Positions 1-8,038 of a stretch of 64,000 nt of DNA are shown here, piece after piece. Every line of letters starts with the position of its first letter. Within the stretch, counting starts at the first letter, position 1. The translations under genes were made by a program, and so were the position numbers. This stretch comes from Kitasatospora aureofaciens (GTDB lineage Bacteria > Actinomycetota > Actinomycetes > Streptomycetales > Streptomycetaceae): contig JODU01000026.1 in assembly GCA_000720845.1 (NCBI GenBank), positions 20,715 through 84,714 of the forward strand. The letters are read 5' to 3'. The notes under the pieces are model-generated. The model saw only the letters and a program-made list of their open reading frames with translations. It did no database searches and was not told the origin of the DNA.

Positions 1-39
1 CGGGCGGCGCCGGGTGTGGGCGTGGTCGGCGCCGGTCAT
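1..39 (-). CDS. Next gene of the mce operon, first 13 codons only
   Basis: An ATG at 37-39 on the minus strand overlaps the TGA of the upstream MCE gene (ATGA overlap). The frame stays open to the window edge and begins MTGADHAHTRRRP. The 4-bp overlap means the two genes are translationally coupled. Actinobacterial mce operons carry several consecutive MCE genes, so this is most likely the second MCE protein. Only its cytoplasmic N-terminus is visible, so the identity is inferred from position. Confidence 0.55.
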   Translation of the reverse strand, partial: MTGADHAHTRRRP

Positions 40-1292
40 CCGAGGGTCACCTCCGTACCGCGGTAGACGGGGCCGACGAGCAGGCTGCTCCAGTCGGGCA
101 GGTCGCCGGGGCTCTTCCCGGCGGCGGGGGCGAGGAGTTCGTTGACGAGGTCGTTCTCCTGCGGGGAGTTGGCGGGCCCGAGGTCCTGCTCGGCCGCGGG
201 GGCGGCGGCCCGGGCGGTGGGCCGGGGCAGGGCGCCCAGGTAGGGCACGGAGGGGCAGCGGGGCCCGCCGCCGGAGTCGTACACCGGGCTGTCGCGGCCG
301 GGCCGGTAGGCCCCGCGCGAGGCGACGCTGGTGACGTCGACGTGGATGCCGGGCCGGTCGGTGCCCTTGCCGAGCGCCTTGTCCATGGCCGGCACGAAGT
401 CGGCGAGGGTGCGCAGGGTGCAGGGGAAGGCCGAGGAGTACTCGGCGAGCAGTTCCAGGGTGGGGCGGCCGGTGTCGCCGAGCCGGATGATGTTGTCCTT
501 GTTCTTGCGCAGGAAGGCCGTCACGTCCTCGGCCGTCCGAGTCGTGGACCCGAGGGTGGCGGCGAGTTCCGCCTCCTGCTCGGCGAGGGTGCCGCTGGTG
601 GTGGTGAAGTCGGTGAGCGCCGTGATGACGTCGGGCGCGGCGTCCGCGTAGACATGGCTGACCTTCACGAGTTCCTTGAGGTCACGGTTGAGGGCGGGCA
701 GGTTGGGGTTGAACTCGGCCAGGTGCTCGTCCAGCAGGCTCAGCGTCTCGCCGAGCCGTTGTCCGCGGCCTTCGAGGGCCTGCGAGACGGCGGACAGGGT
801 CGCGGAGAGCTTCTGCGGCTGGACGGCGGTGAGCATCGGCAGCACGTCGTCGAGCACCTGCTGGAGCTCGATGGCGTTCGCGGACCGGTCCTGGGGGACG
901 ACGGCCCCGGCGGCCAGGGGTTCGGGCGAGGGGTCCGCGGGCGGGACGAGGGCCACGAACCGTTCGCCGAACAGGGTGGTGGGCAGCATCTGGGCGCGGA
1001 CGTCGGACGGTACGTCGTCCAGCGCGCCGGGTTTCATGGCGAGGGTGAGCCGGGCCCCGTCGCCGGTTGCGTCGATGGCGCGGACCTCGCCGACGACGAC
1101 CCCGCGCAGCTTCACCTCGGCGCCCGGGTGCATCTGGTTGCCGGCGCTGCCGGTCTCGACGACCACCGGGTCGGAGTCGGTGAACTTCTTGTCGTAGACG
1201 GCGACGGCCAGCCAGATCAGCAGGGCGGGCACCAGCACGAACACCACTCCGGCCAGCCGGTGGCGCAGGGTGGATCCCTTCGGTCCGCTCAT
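36..1292 (-). CDS. MCE family protein (first of the operon, MceA position)
   Basis: A 418-residue protein with a basic N-terminus, one membrane anchor at about residues 12-32, and an MCE/MlaD domain at about 38-115 (GNQMHPGAEVKLRGVVVGEV, then the LFGERFVALVPP strand). A long, largely helical C-terminal region with a Pro/Ala-rich tail follows. MCE proteins form hexameric rings or tubes outside the membrane that pass lipids or sterols to a YrbE/MlaE permease. It starts 1 nt after the upstream permease gene and overlaps the next gene by 4 nt, so it belongs to the same operon. The family call is firm. The substrate is unknown, although sterol import is the known role of some actinobacterial mce loci. 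Confidence 0.92.
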   Translation of the reverse strand: MSGPKGSTLRHRLAGVVFVLVPALLIWLAVAVYDKKFTDSDPVVVETGSAGNQMHPGAEVKLRGVVVGEVRAIDATGDGARLTLAMKPGALDDVPSDVRAQMLPTTLFGERFVALVPPADPSPEPLAAGAVVPQDRSANAIELQQVLDDVLPMLTAVQPQKLSATLSAVSQALEGRGQRLGETLSLLDEHLAEFNPNLPALNRDLKELVKVSHVYADAAPDVITALTDFTTTSGTLAEQEAELAATLGSTTRTAEDVTAFLRKNKDNIIRLGDTGRPTLELLAEYSSAFPCTLRTLADFVPAMDKALGKGTDRPGIHVDVTSVASRGAYRPGRDSPVYDSGGGPRCPSVPYLGALPRPTARAAAPAAEQDLGPANSPQENDLVNELLAPAAGKSPGDLPDWSSLLVGPVYRGTEVTLG

Positions 1293-1293
1293 C

Positions 1294-2100
1294 TCACCCC
1301 GCCACCTTCACGGTCGTGGTCGCGCCCCACAGGGCCAGGGACAGGAAGAAGTCGGTGACGCTGATCAGCACGATGGCGTTGCGCACGGACCGGCCGACGG
1401 CCACGCCGACCCCGGCGGGTCCGCCGGAGGCGCGGTAGCCGTAGTAGCAGTGGGCGACGATCACCATCACGCTGAAGATCAGCACCTTCAGTACGGACAG
1501 CAGCACGTCCGTCGGCGAGAGGAAGAGGTTGAAGTAGTGGTCGTACGTCCCCCGGGACTGCCCGTTGAACAGGACGGTCACGTAGCGGGAGGCGAGGTAG
1601 GAGGAGAGCAGCCCGATGGCGTAGAGCGGGATGATGGCGACGACGCCGGCGATGATGCGGGTGGTGACGAGGTACGGCATGGAGCGGATGCCCATGCCCT
1701 CCAGCGCGTCGACCTCCTCGTTGATGCGCATGGCGCCGAGCTGGGCGGTGAAGCCGGCCCCGACGGTCGCGGAGAGGGCGAGTCCGGCGACCAGGGGCGC
1801 GATCTCGCGGGTGTTGAAGTAGGCGGAGACGAATCCGGTGAAGGCGGCCGTGCCGATCTGGTCGAGGGCCGCGTAGCCCTGGAGTCCGACGACGGTCCCG
1901 GTGAAGAGCGTCATCGCGATCATCACGCCGATGGTGCCGCCGATGACGCCGAGGCCGCCGGAGCCGAAGGCCACCTCCGCGAGCAGGCGCTGCACCTCCT
2001 TGAGGTAGCGGCGCAGGGTCCGCGGGATCCACAGCAGCGCCCGGACGTAGAAGAGGAGTTGGTCGCCGGAGCGGTCGAGCCAGACGAGCGGGGAGGCCAT
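1294..2100 (-). CDS. MlaE/YrbE family permease (YrbEB position)
   Basis: A 268-residue integral membrane protein with five or six hydrophobic segments. The family hallmark is visible in the middle: MRINEEVDALEGMGI, the conserved cytoplasmic EExDALE loop that contacts the ATPase, followed by RSMPYLVTTRIIAGVVA. The start is ATG at 2100, 5 nt downstream of the preceding permease gene. It is the second of two paralogous permeases, and the pair forms the membrane core of the Mce importer with the Mkl-type ATPase. Length and motif match the family. Confidence 0.93.
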   Translation of the reverse strand: MASPLVWLDRSGDQLLFYVRALLWIPRTLRRYLKEVQRLLAEVAFGSGGLGVIGGTIGVMIAMTLFTGTVVGLQGYAALDQIGTAAFTGFVSAYFNTREIAPLVAGLALSATVGAGFTAQLGAMRINEEVDALEGMGIRSMPYLVTTRIIAGVVAIIPLYAIGLLSSYLASRYVTVLFNGQSRGTYDHYFNLFLSPTDVLLSVLKVLIFSVMVIVAHCYYGYRASGGPAGVGVAVGRSVRNAIVLISVTDFFLSLALWGATTTVKVAG

Positions 2101-2105
2101 CGACC

Positions 2106-2870
2106 TCAGCCTCCCTTCGGCGGGACGATCTGGAGGTAGACGGCCGTCATCACCATGTTGACGAAGAAGAGCAGGAGGAAGGTGATGACGACGGACTGGT
2201 TGACGGCGTCGCCGACGCCCTTGGGGCCGCCGCGCGGGTTGAGGCCGCGGTAGGCGGCGACGATGCCCGCGATGAACCCGAAGACCAGCGCCTTGAGTTC
2301 GCTGACGTAGAGGTCGGGAAGCTGGGCGAGGGCGGAGAAGCTGGAGAGGTAGGCGCCGGGGGTGCCGCCCTGCATGACGACGTTGAAGAAGTAGCCGCCG
2401 AGGATGCCGACGACGGAGACCAGGCCGTTGAGCAGGACCGCGACGCCCATGGCGGCCAGGACCCGGGGCACCACCAGGCGCTGCACGGGCGAGACGCCCA
2501 TGACCTCCATGGCGTCGAGTTCCTCGCGGATCTTGCGGGAGCCGAGGTCGGCGCAGATGGCCGAGCCGCCGGCCCCGGCGATGAGCAGGGCGACGATGAG
2601 CGGGCTGGCCTGCTGGACGACGGCGAGGACGCTGGCGCCCCCGGTGAACGACTGGGCGCCCAGCTGCTCGGTCAGGGAGCCGACCTGGAGGGCGATGACG
2701 GCGCCGAAGGGGATCGAGACCAGGGCGGCGGGCAGGATGGTCACGCTGGCGACGAACCAGAACTGCTCGACGAACTCGCGGAACTGGAAGGGTCTTCGGA
2801 AGACGGCCCGGGTGACCTCGGCGGCGAGTGCGAAGAGCCGCCCGGTCTGCCGCAGCGCGCCGGTGATCAC
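2106..2870 (-). CDS. MlaE/YrbE family permease (YrbEA position)
   Basis: A 254-residue integral membrane protein, paralogous to the gene downstream. It has the conserved loop SRKIREELDAMEVMGVSPVQ, equivalent to EExDALE, and multiple hydrophobic segments. Its ATG at 2868-2870 overlaps the stop of the ATPase gene (ATGA), so ATPase and permease are translationally coupled. Two permeases plus one ATPase plus MCE proteins is the standard layout of actinobacterial mce operons. Confidence 0.93.
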   Translation of the reverse strand: MITGALRQTGRLFALAAEVTRAVFRRPFQFREFVEQFWFVASVTILPAALVSIPFGAVIALQVGSLTEQLGAQSFTGGASVLAVVQQASPLIVALLIAGAGGSAICADLGSRKIREELDAMEVMGVSPVQRLVVPRVLAAMGVAVLLNGLVSVVGILGGYFFNVVMQGGTPGAYLSSFSALAQLPDLYVSELKALVFGFIAGIVAAYRGLNPRGGPKGVGDAVNQSVVITFLLLFFVNMVMTAVYLQIVPPKGG

Positions 2871-3877
2871 GCGCCGCTCCCGGCGGCGGGCATCGGCAGG
2901 GTGGCCGCCTCGGAACTCTTCGCGTACGTCTCGCGGATGGCGGACCGGGCCGCGGGCGGCAGCGTGTCGATCATGCCCATGACACGCTCGCGTCGGCGGG
3001 CGACGGCCCGGCGCGGCGGCAGGCCCGGCGACGGCTCCAGCTGCGGCACGATCTCCCGGGGTGCGGCCGGGGCCGCGGGGGCGGCGTCCGCCTCGGCGGC
3101 GAGGGTGGCCGCGTCCTTCTCCTCGGACATCCCGATGGGTCCCTCGCGCCGGCCGCCGAGGAACTGGGCCACGACCGGCTCGTCACTGGTGAGCAGCACC
3201 TCGCGCGGGCCGAAGGTGACGAGTTCGCGCAGGAAGAGCATCCCCATGTTGTCGGGCACGGTGGCGGCGATGTCGAGGTTGTGGGTGACGATCAGCATCG
3301 TCGCGTCGAGCTGGGCGTTCAGGTCGATCAGCAGCTGCGAGATGTAGGCGGTGCGGACCGGGTCGAGCCCGGAGTCCGGCTCGTCGCACAGGATGATCTG
3401 CGGGTCGAGGACGAGCGCGCGGGCCAGCCCCGCCCGCTTGCGCATGCCTCCGCTGATCTCTCCCGGAAGCTTTCCCTCCGCGCCCAGCAGCCCGACGACC
3501 TCGATCCGCTCCATGACGATGCGGCGGATCTCGGACTCCTTCTTGCGGGTGTGTTCCCGCAGCGGGAAGGCGATATTGTCGAAAAGGGACATGGAGCCGA
3601 AGAGGGCGCCGTCCTGGAACATGAGACCGAACAGTTTCCGGGTCTCGTAGATGTCTCTTTCCGGACTGTTCACCATGTCCACCCCGTTGATGAGGACACG
3701 GCCCTTCTCGGGTTTGAGCAGTCCTATCAGCGACTTCAGGAAAACGGTCTTACCGGTTCCGGACGGGCCCAGCATCACGCTGACCTCTCCGGCCGGAAGA
3801 GTGAGTGACACGTCCCGCCAGATGCTCTGCTTACCGAAGGACTTGGTCAGGCCCTCGACCACCACTTCGATTCCCAT
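2867..3877 (-). CDS. ABC transporter ATPase of the Mce importer (Mkl/MlaF type)
   Basis: A 336-residue ATPase with Walker A GPSGTGKT at about 37-44, Q-loop MFQDGALFGSM, signature SGGMRKR (the Met in place of Gln is usual for MlaF/Mkl), Walker B ILCDEPDSGLD and switch His VTHNLD. A roughly 90-residue Ala/Pro-rich C-terminal extension follows the nucleotide-binding domain. Open frame continues upstream, but the ATG at 3875-3877 is chosen because GGAGGTGAT lies directly before it and the homologous domain starts immediately (MGIEVVVEGLTKSF). It is the first gene of the leftward mce operon and energises the two YrbE permeases. Confidence 0.93.
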   Translation of the reverse strand: MGIEVVVEGLTKSFGKQSIWRDVSLTLPAGEVSVMLGPSGTGKTVFLKSLIGLLKPEKGRVLINGVDMVNSPERDIYETRKLFGLMFQDGALFGSMSLFDNIAFPLREHTRKKESEIRRIVMERIEVVGLLGAEGKLPGEISGGMRKRAGLARALVLDPQIILCDEPDSGLDPVRTAYISQLLIDLNAQLDATMLIVTHNLDIAATVPDNMGMLFLRELVTFGPREVLLTSDEPVVAQFLGGRREGPIGMSEEKDAATLAAEADAAPAAPAAPREIVPQLEPSPGLPPRRAVARRRERVMGMIDTLPPAARSAIRETYAKSSEAATLPMPAAGSGA

Positions 3878-3899
3878 ATCACCTCCAGCGGACGCCGAT

Positions 3900-3928
3900 C
3901 GGATACGCGCTGCGGGCCCGCACGTTAA
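3900..3928 (-). promoter_or_regulatory. Candidate promoter of the mce operon
   Basis: On the minus strand, TTAACG (3923-3928) and TATCCG (3900-3905) are separated by 17 bp and would start transcription just upstream of the ATPase gene. Both hexamers are imperfect, so this is only a plausible housekeeping-type promoter. Confidence 0.3.
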
Positions 3929-4460
3929 GTCGGCACGGAGCGCACTGACAACGGGTGCGGCACGGATCACCGGCACCCCGGTGGAACTTGTCACCGCGCA
4001 GACAACCCGCCCGCCCCGCACTTGTCTCCGGGGAGACAGGGCGGGGTCTCGCGGTTCCGGGGGGTGTGGATCCCGCGGGACCCCGCCGGCGGACACCCCG
4101 GCCCGACGGGATGAAGGGCCCGGACACGTCCGCCATGGCTCCGGCCGACGGGGGCCACCGACCTGGAACCGAGCACCGCACCGGCACGTTACGGCCGGGT
4201 AACCTCGACGGGCAACACCGGAATCGGAGTTTTCCGGGATACCGACTCCGGTCATCCGGAACCTGTCAGGGAGGGCACAAGAACCACTCGGTAACTTGTC
4301 ATCGAATGAGCACGGGAACCCCGGCGCGTGCGACGGTCACGGGTCGGGAGCGGCACGGGCGGGACGTTTCGACCTTGGCAGCAGATGACTAAGCCGAATC
4401 GCGTTTCACTCACCCCGGAAACAGCTTGTTCCACTTTTCAAAGAATCATGGACTTCCGCA

Positions 4461-4490
4461 TTGTTCGGCTATGTTTCCGGCGAGTAACGT
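4461..4490 (+). promoter_or_regulatory. Candidate promoter of the secreted-protein gene at 4530
   Basis: TTGTTC (4461-4466) and TAACGT (4485-4490) lie 18 bp apart, placing a transcript start near 4497 and a leader of about 33 nt before the ATG at 4530. The -10 fits TANNNT. The -35 is a partial match. Confidence 0.35.
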
Positions 4491-4529
4491 CACGGCGCAA
4501 TGCAGGTCAACCCTCAAGGAGTCCGAGTC

Positions 4530-5162
4530 ATGAAGAAGAGCATCAGAAGGTCGGCCCTCGTGGTGTGTGCGGCCGCGTCGGCGCTCGGCCTCGCCGCCGT
4601 CCCCTCCTCGGCGGTGCCCTCCACGGTGTGGACGGTCAACCCCTCGCCGGCCGCCTTCAAGGCCGTGAACGTCGGCAACATCGTGCTCACCGCCACCATC
4701 CCCATGACGTGTACGACCTCGAACGCCACCGGGACGATGGCGAGCGCCACCGGCAACCCCGGGGACGTCGCCGACATCACCACGATGAACTTCGGCGCGT
4801 CCGGCTCGCCGTGCACCAGCGTCCTGGGCAACGTCACCACCACCTCGGTCACCCCGTGGGACGTCATCGCGGTGGACTACAACGCCTCCACCGGTGTCAC
4901 CAAGGGCTACGTCGGCAACGTCAAGGCCAACGTGACCGCCGGCGCCTGCAAGTTCACGGTGACGGGCAAGGCCTCGGGCACGTACACCAACTCCACCGGC
5001 GTCCTGGCGATCAACAGCACCGCCGGTGAACTGACGGTCACCAACCCCGTCAACTGCGGCGCGATCGTCACGACCGCCACCAAGCCCACCTTCAAGGGCA
5101 ACTACGCCGTCACGGTGGCCAGCACCGGCGCCATCCCGACCATCGTCGGCTCCAACCCGTAG
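4530..5162 (+). CDS. Small secreted protein of unknown function
   Basis: A 210-residue precursor with a clear Sec signal peptide: basic MKKSIRR, a hydrophobic stretch, then an Ala-rich site near residue 28 (AVPSSA). The mature part is Thr/Val/Ala-rich, looks all-beta and contains four cysteines (MTC, SPC, GAC, VNC contexts) that could form two disulfides. An upstream in-frame ATG at 4500 exists, but the ATG at 4530 is preferred because AAGGAG sits 8 nt before it and the signal peptide begins there. I do not recognise a named domain. It is the first of three consecutive genes for exported proteins that face away from the mce operon. Confidence 0.85.
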   Translation: MKKSIRRSALVVCAAASALGLAAVPSSAVPSTVWTVNPSPAAFKAVNVGNIVLTATIPMTCTTSNATGTMASATGNPGDVADITTMNFGASGSPCTSVLGNVTTTSVTPWDVIAVDYNASTGVTKGYVGNVKANVTAGACKFTVTGKASGTYTNSTGVLAINSTAGELTVTNPVNCGAIVTTATKPTFKGNYAVTVASTGAIPTIVGSNP

Positions 5163-5182
5163 GCCGCCGACCAGCCCTGTCC

Positions 5183-5206
5183 GCCCGGCCGGCACCCCGG
5201 CCGGGC
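5183..5206 (+). terminator. Hairpin after the first secreted-protein gene
   Basis: A perfect 10-bp G+C stem (GCCCGGCCGG / CCGGCCGGGC) with a 4-nt loop lies 20 nt after the stop at 5162. There is no U-tract, which is common for Streptomyces terminators. It may only attenuate transcription into the next gene. Confidence 0.55.
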
Positions 5207-5272
5207 GTTCGCGGGCCCCGTGCCGCGCCCGAGAGGACCGGCCTCCCGTCCGAGCCATCCGAGCGGAGTCGC

Positions 5273-6853
5273 ATGACAGCCAAGCCAGTCGCCGCCCCGC
5301 GGCCGTCCCGGGCCCGGGCCCGGACCACGTCGATCGCCGCGTTCGTCGTGCTCGCCGCCCTGGTGCCGACCACGGCCACCGCCTCGGGCACCCAGGAGGT
5401 GGAGGCCGAGTTCCCCTACGTCTGCACCCTCCCCTCGGGGCGACTGCCCGCGACGGTGCGGGTCTCGGCGGACTTCCCGGAGCGGGCCGGGGCGGGCGAG
5501 GCGTTCACGCCGTCCGACGTCACCACCACCGTGGAGCTCCCGGCGGAGGCGGTCGCGGACCTCACCGCGCGCGACGCGGCCGAGGTACGGGCGGCCACCC
5601 GGCTCACCGTCGGCGTCGCCCAGAACGCGGCCACGGCCACGGCGACCTGGCGGGGCGGCTCCGAGCCGGTCACGCTGCCCGCGTCGGGGCCGCTGACGCT
5701 GGTCGCGCGGGGCGAGGTCCCCTCGGTGGCCGGACGGAGCGACGGCGACCTGACGTTCTCCGCGGGCGCCCTCGCGATCGACCTGGCGCTCGGGGCGGCC
5801 GACCCGGCCACCGCGGACCCCGGCTCGCTGACCGTCGACTGCGCCCTCGCCGAGGACGCGCCCGGCCAGGGGCTGCTGGCCACCGTACCGGTCGGCACGG
5901 ACGTCCCCGGGGCGAGCGGCTCGCCCTCCCCGTCCGGGCCCCCGCCGGCCTCGGAGCCGGCCGGGGAGGGGCAGCGGGAGGCACCCGGGGACCGGACGCG
6001 GGAGCGGCAGTCCGAGCGCTCGCCGGAGGTGCTGGAGAACACCCCCGGCGCCGCCGTGGACCGCGACGACGTCCCGCCGTGCCGCTACGACGAGCAGCAC
6101 CCGCCCACCTCGAAGTCGCTCAACGCCTACATCACCGGCTACACCAACGTGCGGAAGCAGAAGGCCGCCTCGTACCTGCCGCCGTCCTGCATGCTGATCG
6201 AACAGGGCGACCCCGTGGCGGGTCCGCTCGACCCGGAAGCCCTCGTCTTCGACACCGTGTCGTGGGGCGACTTCAGTTACCGGAAGCGCAAGCAGACACC
6301 GCCGTTCCGGAGCACCTTCCTGTCCTTCGACTTCGTTCCGGTGACCGCCACCATGGTGCTGGAGCAGACGGGCCCCGTCAGGATCGACTCGCGTCTGAAG
6401 TTGTACCTCCTGGAGGGTCTGACGACCATGGACACCTATGTCCGGGCTCCGTTGGTCCTTCATGTGACCTCCCTCGAGGTCAACGGGACGCCCCTGGACG
6501 TCGGTCCGGGGTGCCGTACCGAGAAGTCCCTCAGCTCCGTCGACCCGGACCCCGCGAACTTCCCCGGTGACCACCTGGTGCTGTTCGGGCGCGGCGAGCA
6601 AGTCACCGGCCAGCCGGCCACCGGCTACCAGCTCACCTCCGGCGGTGTGCTGTCCGGCGAGGCGACCATCCCGGCCTTCACCGGCTGCGGCACCGGCGGC
6701 GAGGACCTCGACCGGTTGCTCACCGCCTCCGTGTCCGGCCCCGGCAACTACATCAAGCAGGTCCAGGGGCAGACGTGCGCGGTCATGAACGTCAACCCGT
6801 TGGAGTGCACCGAGGACCTCCAGCCCGCCCAGATCCCCGTCGCCGAGCGCTGA
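5273..6853 (+). CDS. Secreted protein with DUF6801-like domain
   Basis: A 526-residue precursor with an N-terminal signal sequence (Arg-rich, then SIAAFVVLAALVP, processing near residue 38). Residues about 42-190 (starting EVEAEFPYVCTLPSG and ending TVDCALAED) match what I know of the DUF6801 beta-domain of actinobacterial exported proteins. A Pro/Ser/Glu-rich linker covers about 205-250. A second globular region, about 262-520, carries several cysteines (PPCRYDEQHPP, PPSCMLIEQGD, GPGCRTEKS, TGCGTGG). No catalytic motif is seen. The gene begins 110 bp after the preceding secreted-protein gene, 47 bp before the next, and all point the same way. A binding or surface role is inferred. Confidence 0.85.
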   Translation: MTAKPVAAPRPSRARARTTSIAAFVVLAALVPTTATASGTQEVEAEFPYVCTLPSGRLPATVRVSADFPERAGAGEAFTPSDVTTTVELPAEAVADLTARDAAEVRAATRLTVGVAQNAATATATWRGGSEPVTLPASGPLTLVARGEVPSVAGRSDGDLTFSAGALAIDLALGAADPATADPGSLTVDCALAEDAPGQGLLATVPVGTDVPGASGSPSPSGPPPASEPAGEGQREAPGDRTRERQSERSPEVLENTPGAAVDRDDVPPCRYDEQHPPTSKSLNAYITGYTNVRKQKAASYLPPSCMLIEQGDPVAGPLDPEALVFDTVSWGDFSYRKRKQTPPFRSTFLSFDFVPVTATMVLEQTGPVRIDSRLKLYLLEGLTTMDTYVRAPLVLHVTSLEVNGTPLDVGPGCRTEKSLSSVDPDPANFPGDHLVLFGRGEQVTGQPATGYQLTSGGVLSGEATIPAFTGCGTGGEDLDRLLTASVSGPGNYIKQVQGQTCAVMNVNPLECTEDLQPAQIPVAER

Positions 6854-6900
6854 CCCGGCGCCCCACCCCACCCCTCCCACCTCCACGGAAGGCCACCACC

Positions 6901-7842
6901 ATGCCCCGGATCTCCACCCGCACCCGGCTCGCCACCGTGTCCGCGCTGACCGCGCTCGGCGCCTTCGCCTCGCTGGGCACGGCGACCGCGGCCGACCCCG
7001 CGCTGAACGGCGAGTGGGCCCCCTTCACCCGCTGCCCCGTGGACGCCCCGGCGATGCTGGCGGCCGACGGCTTCGAGAAGACGCCGCAGTGTGTGGTGTC
7101 CACCTCGGCGAGCGGCTCCATCAAGCTGGGCGACACCACCGTGACGACCGGCAGGACCAACCTCCAGATGGGCGTCGTGCAGAACGCGGACGGCACCAGC
7201 AGCGTGGTCGCCCCCGCCTCCGGCGCGCTGGTGGCCGAGCCCGCCGCCGTGCCCGGCGGACTGCTCGGTCTGATGTGCCCGAGCGACATCTTCGTGATCA
7301 CGGGCATCTGCAAGTCGCTGGAGAACTCCAGCCTCAACAAGATCACCGCGACCATGGAGTCGGTCGGCGCGCCCTACGCCTTCGACCAGACCGCGGGCGT
7401 CCTCACCGACCAGCCCATCGTCGCCCTGCCGGTCCGCATCCATCTGGAGAACCCGCTGCTGGGCGACAAGTGCTACATCGGTACGGCCGCCAACCCGATC
7501 GTGCTGCGCCCGGAGAACCGCACCTACCCCGAGTTCGGCATGACCTTCTTCCGGGGCGACGGCACCGAGGACGCGGCCGGCGAGATGAGCCGGATCAACC
7601 TCACCGGGGCCACCCAGAACGACAGCACCTTCGCGGTGCCCGGGGCCACCGGCTGCGGCCTGAACGTCGGTCTGATCAACGCCGCGGTGAACGCGAAGAC
7701 CGGGCTGCCCTCCGCCGCCGGGAACAACAGCCTCACCCTGAACGACACCCGGACCCACCTCACCGGCCTCAACGCCCCTGGGACGGTCGTCCCCGACGCC
7801 GGCAAGGTCCTCTCGAGGAACTGGCACTCCGCCGCCAAGTAG
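6901..7842 (+). CDS. Secreted protein of unknown function
   Basis: A 313-residue precursor with a Sec signal (MPRISTRTRLATVSALTAL..., cleavage near TATAAD at about 31). The ATG at 6901 is chosen for GGAAGG at 6887-6892 and for the signal peptide. The mature region begins NGEWAPFTRCPVDAPAML and has scattered cysteines likely to be oxidised (RCPVD, QCVVS, MCPSD, ICKSL, DKCYIG, GCGLN). It appears beta-rich with no enzyme signature. I recall similar exported proteins in mycolic-acid actinobacteria and Streptomyces next to DUF6801-type genes, but cannot name the family. It lies third in the secreted-protein set and directly before the PucR-type regulator. Confidence 0.82.
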   Translation: MPRISTRTRLATVSALTALGAFASLGTATAADPALNGEWAPFTRCPVDAPAMLAADGFEKTPQCVVSTSASGSIKLGDTTVTTGRTNLQMGVVQNADGTSSVVAPASGALVAEPAAVPGGLLGLMCPSDIFVITGICKSLENSSLNKITATMESVGAPYAFDQTAGVLTDQPIVALPVRIHLENPLLGDKCYIGTAANPIVLRPENRTYPEFGMTFFRGDGTEDAAGEMSRINLTGATQNDSTFAVPGATGCGLNVGLINAAVNAKTGLPSAAGNNSLTLNDTRTHLTGLNAPGTVVPDAGKVLSRNWHSAAK

Positions 7843-7957
7843 CCCTCACAGCAAGGGGGTTGGCGACGTACACAACCGTGACACGATTCCTCCCCAAGAG
7901 ATGTACAACACAACAAAGTTGATTTACCGTCTGCTTGCCAGACCGGTGAACGACCAG

Positions 7958-8005
7958 TGGGCCGGTCCAGGCTCCGCCCGCCGAGGGCGGGGCCCGGTCG
8001 GCCCA
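7958..8005 (+). terminator. Long hairpin between the secreted-protein gene and the PucR regulator
   Basis: Outer arms TGGGCCG (7958-7964) and CGGCCCA (7999-8005) enclose an inner CCGCCC/GGGCGG stem. It could terminate the secreted-protein transcript. If the regulator's promoter is the A+T-richer DNA at about 7860-7930, it would instead be a structured leader ahead of the start at 8039. Confidence 0.45.
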
Positions 8006-8038
8006 CCCACCGGACATGTCGACGGCAAGGGATCACTC

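Larger units (their letters stand above)
3878..4529. other. 652-bp non-coding regulatory gap between divergent units
   Basis: No convincing coding frame is seen here: open frames lack Streptomyces codon bias and ribosome sites. The region holds three copies of ACTTGTC (3986-3992, 4020-4026, 4294-4300) and two GACAA complements (3947-3951, 4001-4005). It also has a short dyad, TGTCTCC-GG-GGAGACA, at 4023-4038 and GTTAC-n6-GTAAC at 4188-4203. A 9-bp inverted repeat pairs CCGGAAACA (4415-4423) with TGTTTCCGG (4472-4480). The last 150 bp are clearly A+T-richer than the surroundings. Which regulators bind is unknown. Confidence 0.5.

Noticed and set aside
4252..4434. Small open frames in the gap upstream of the secreted-protein gene
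   Set aside because: No ribosome site or codon bias, and they overlap candidate promoter elements.
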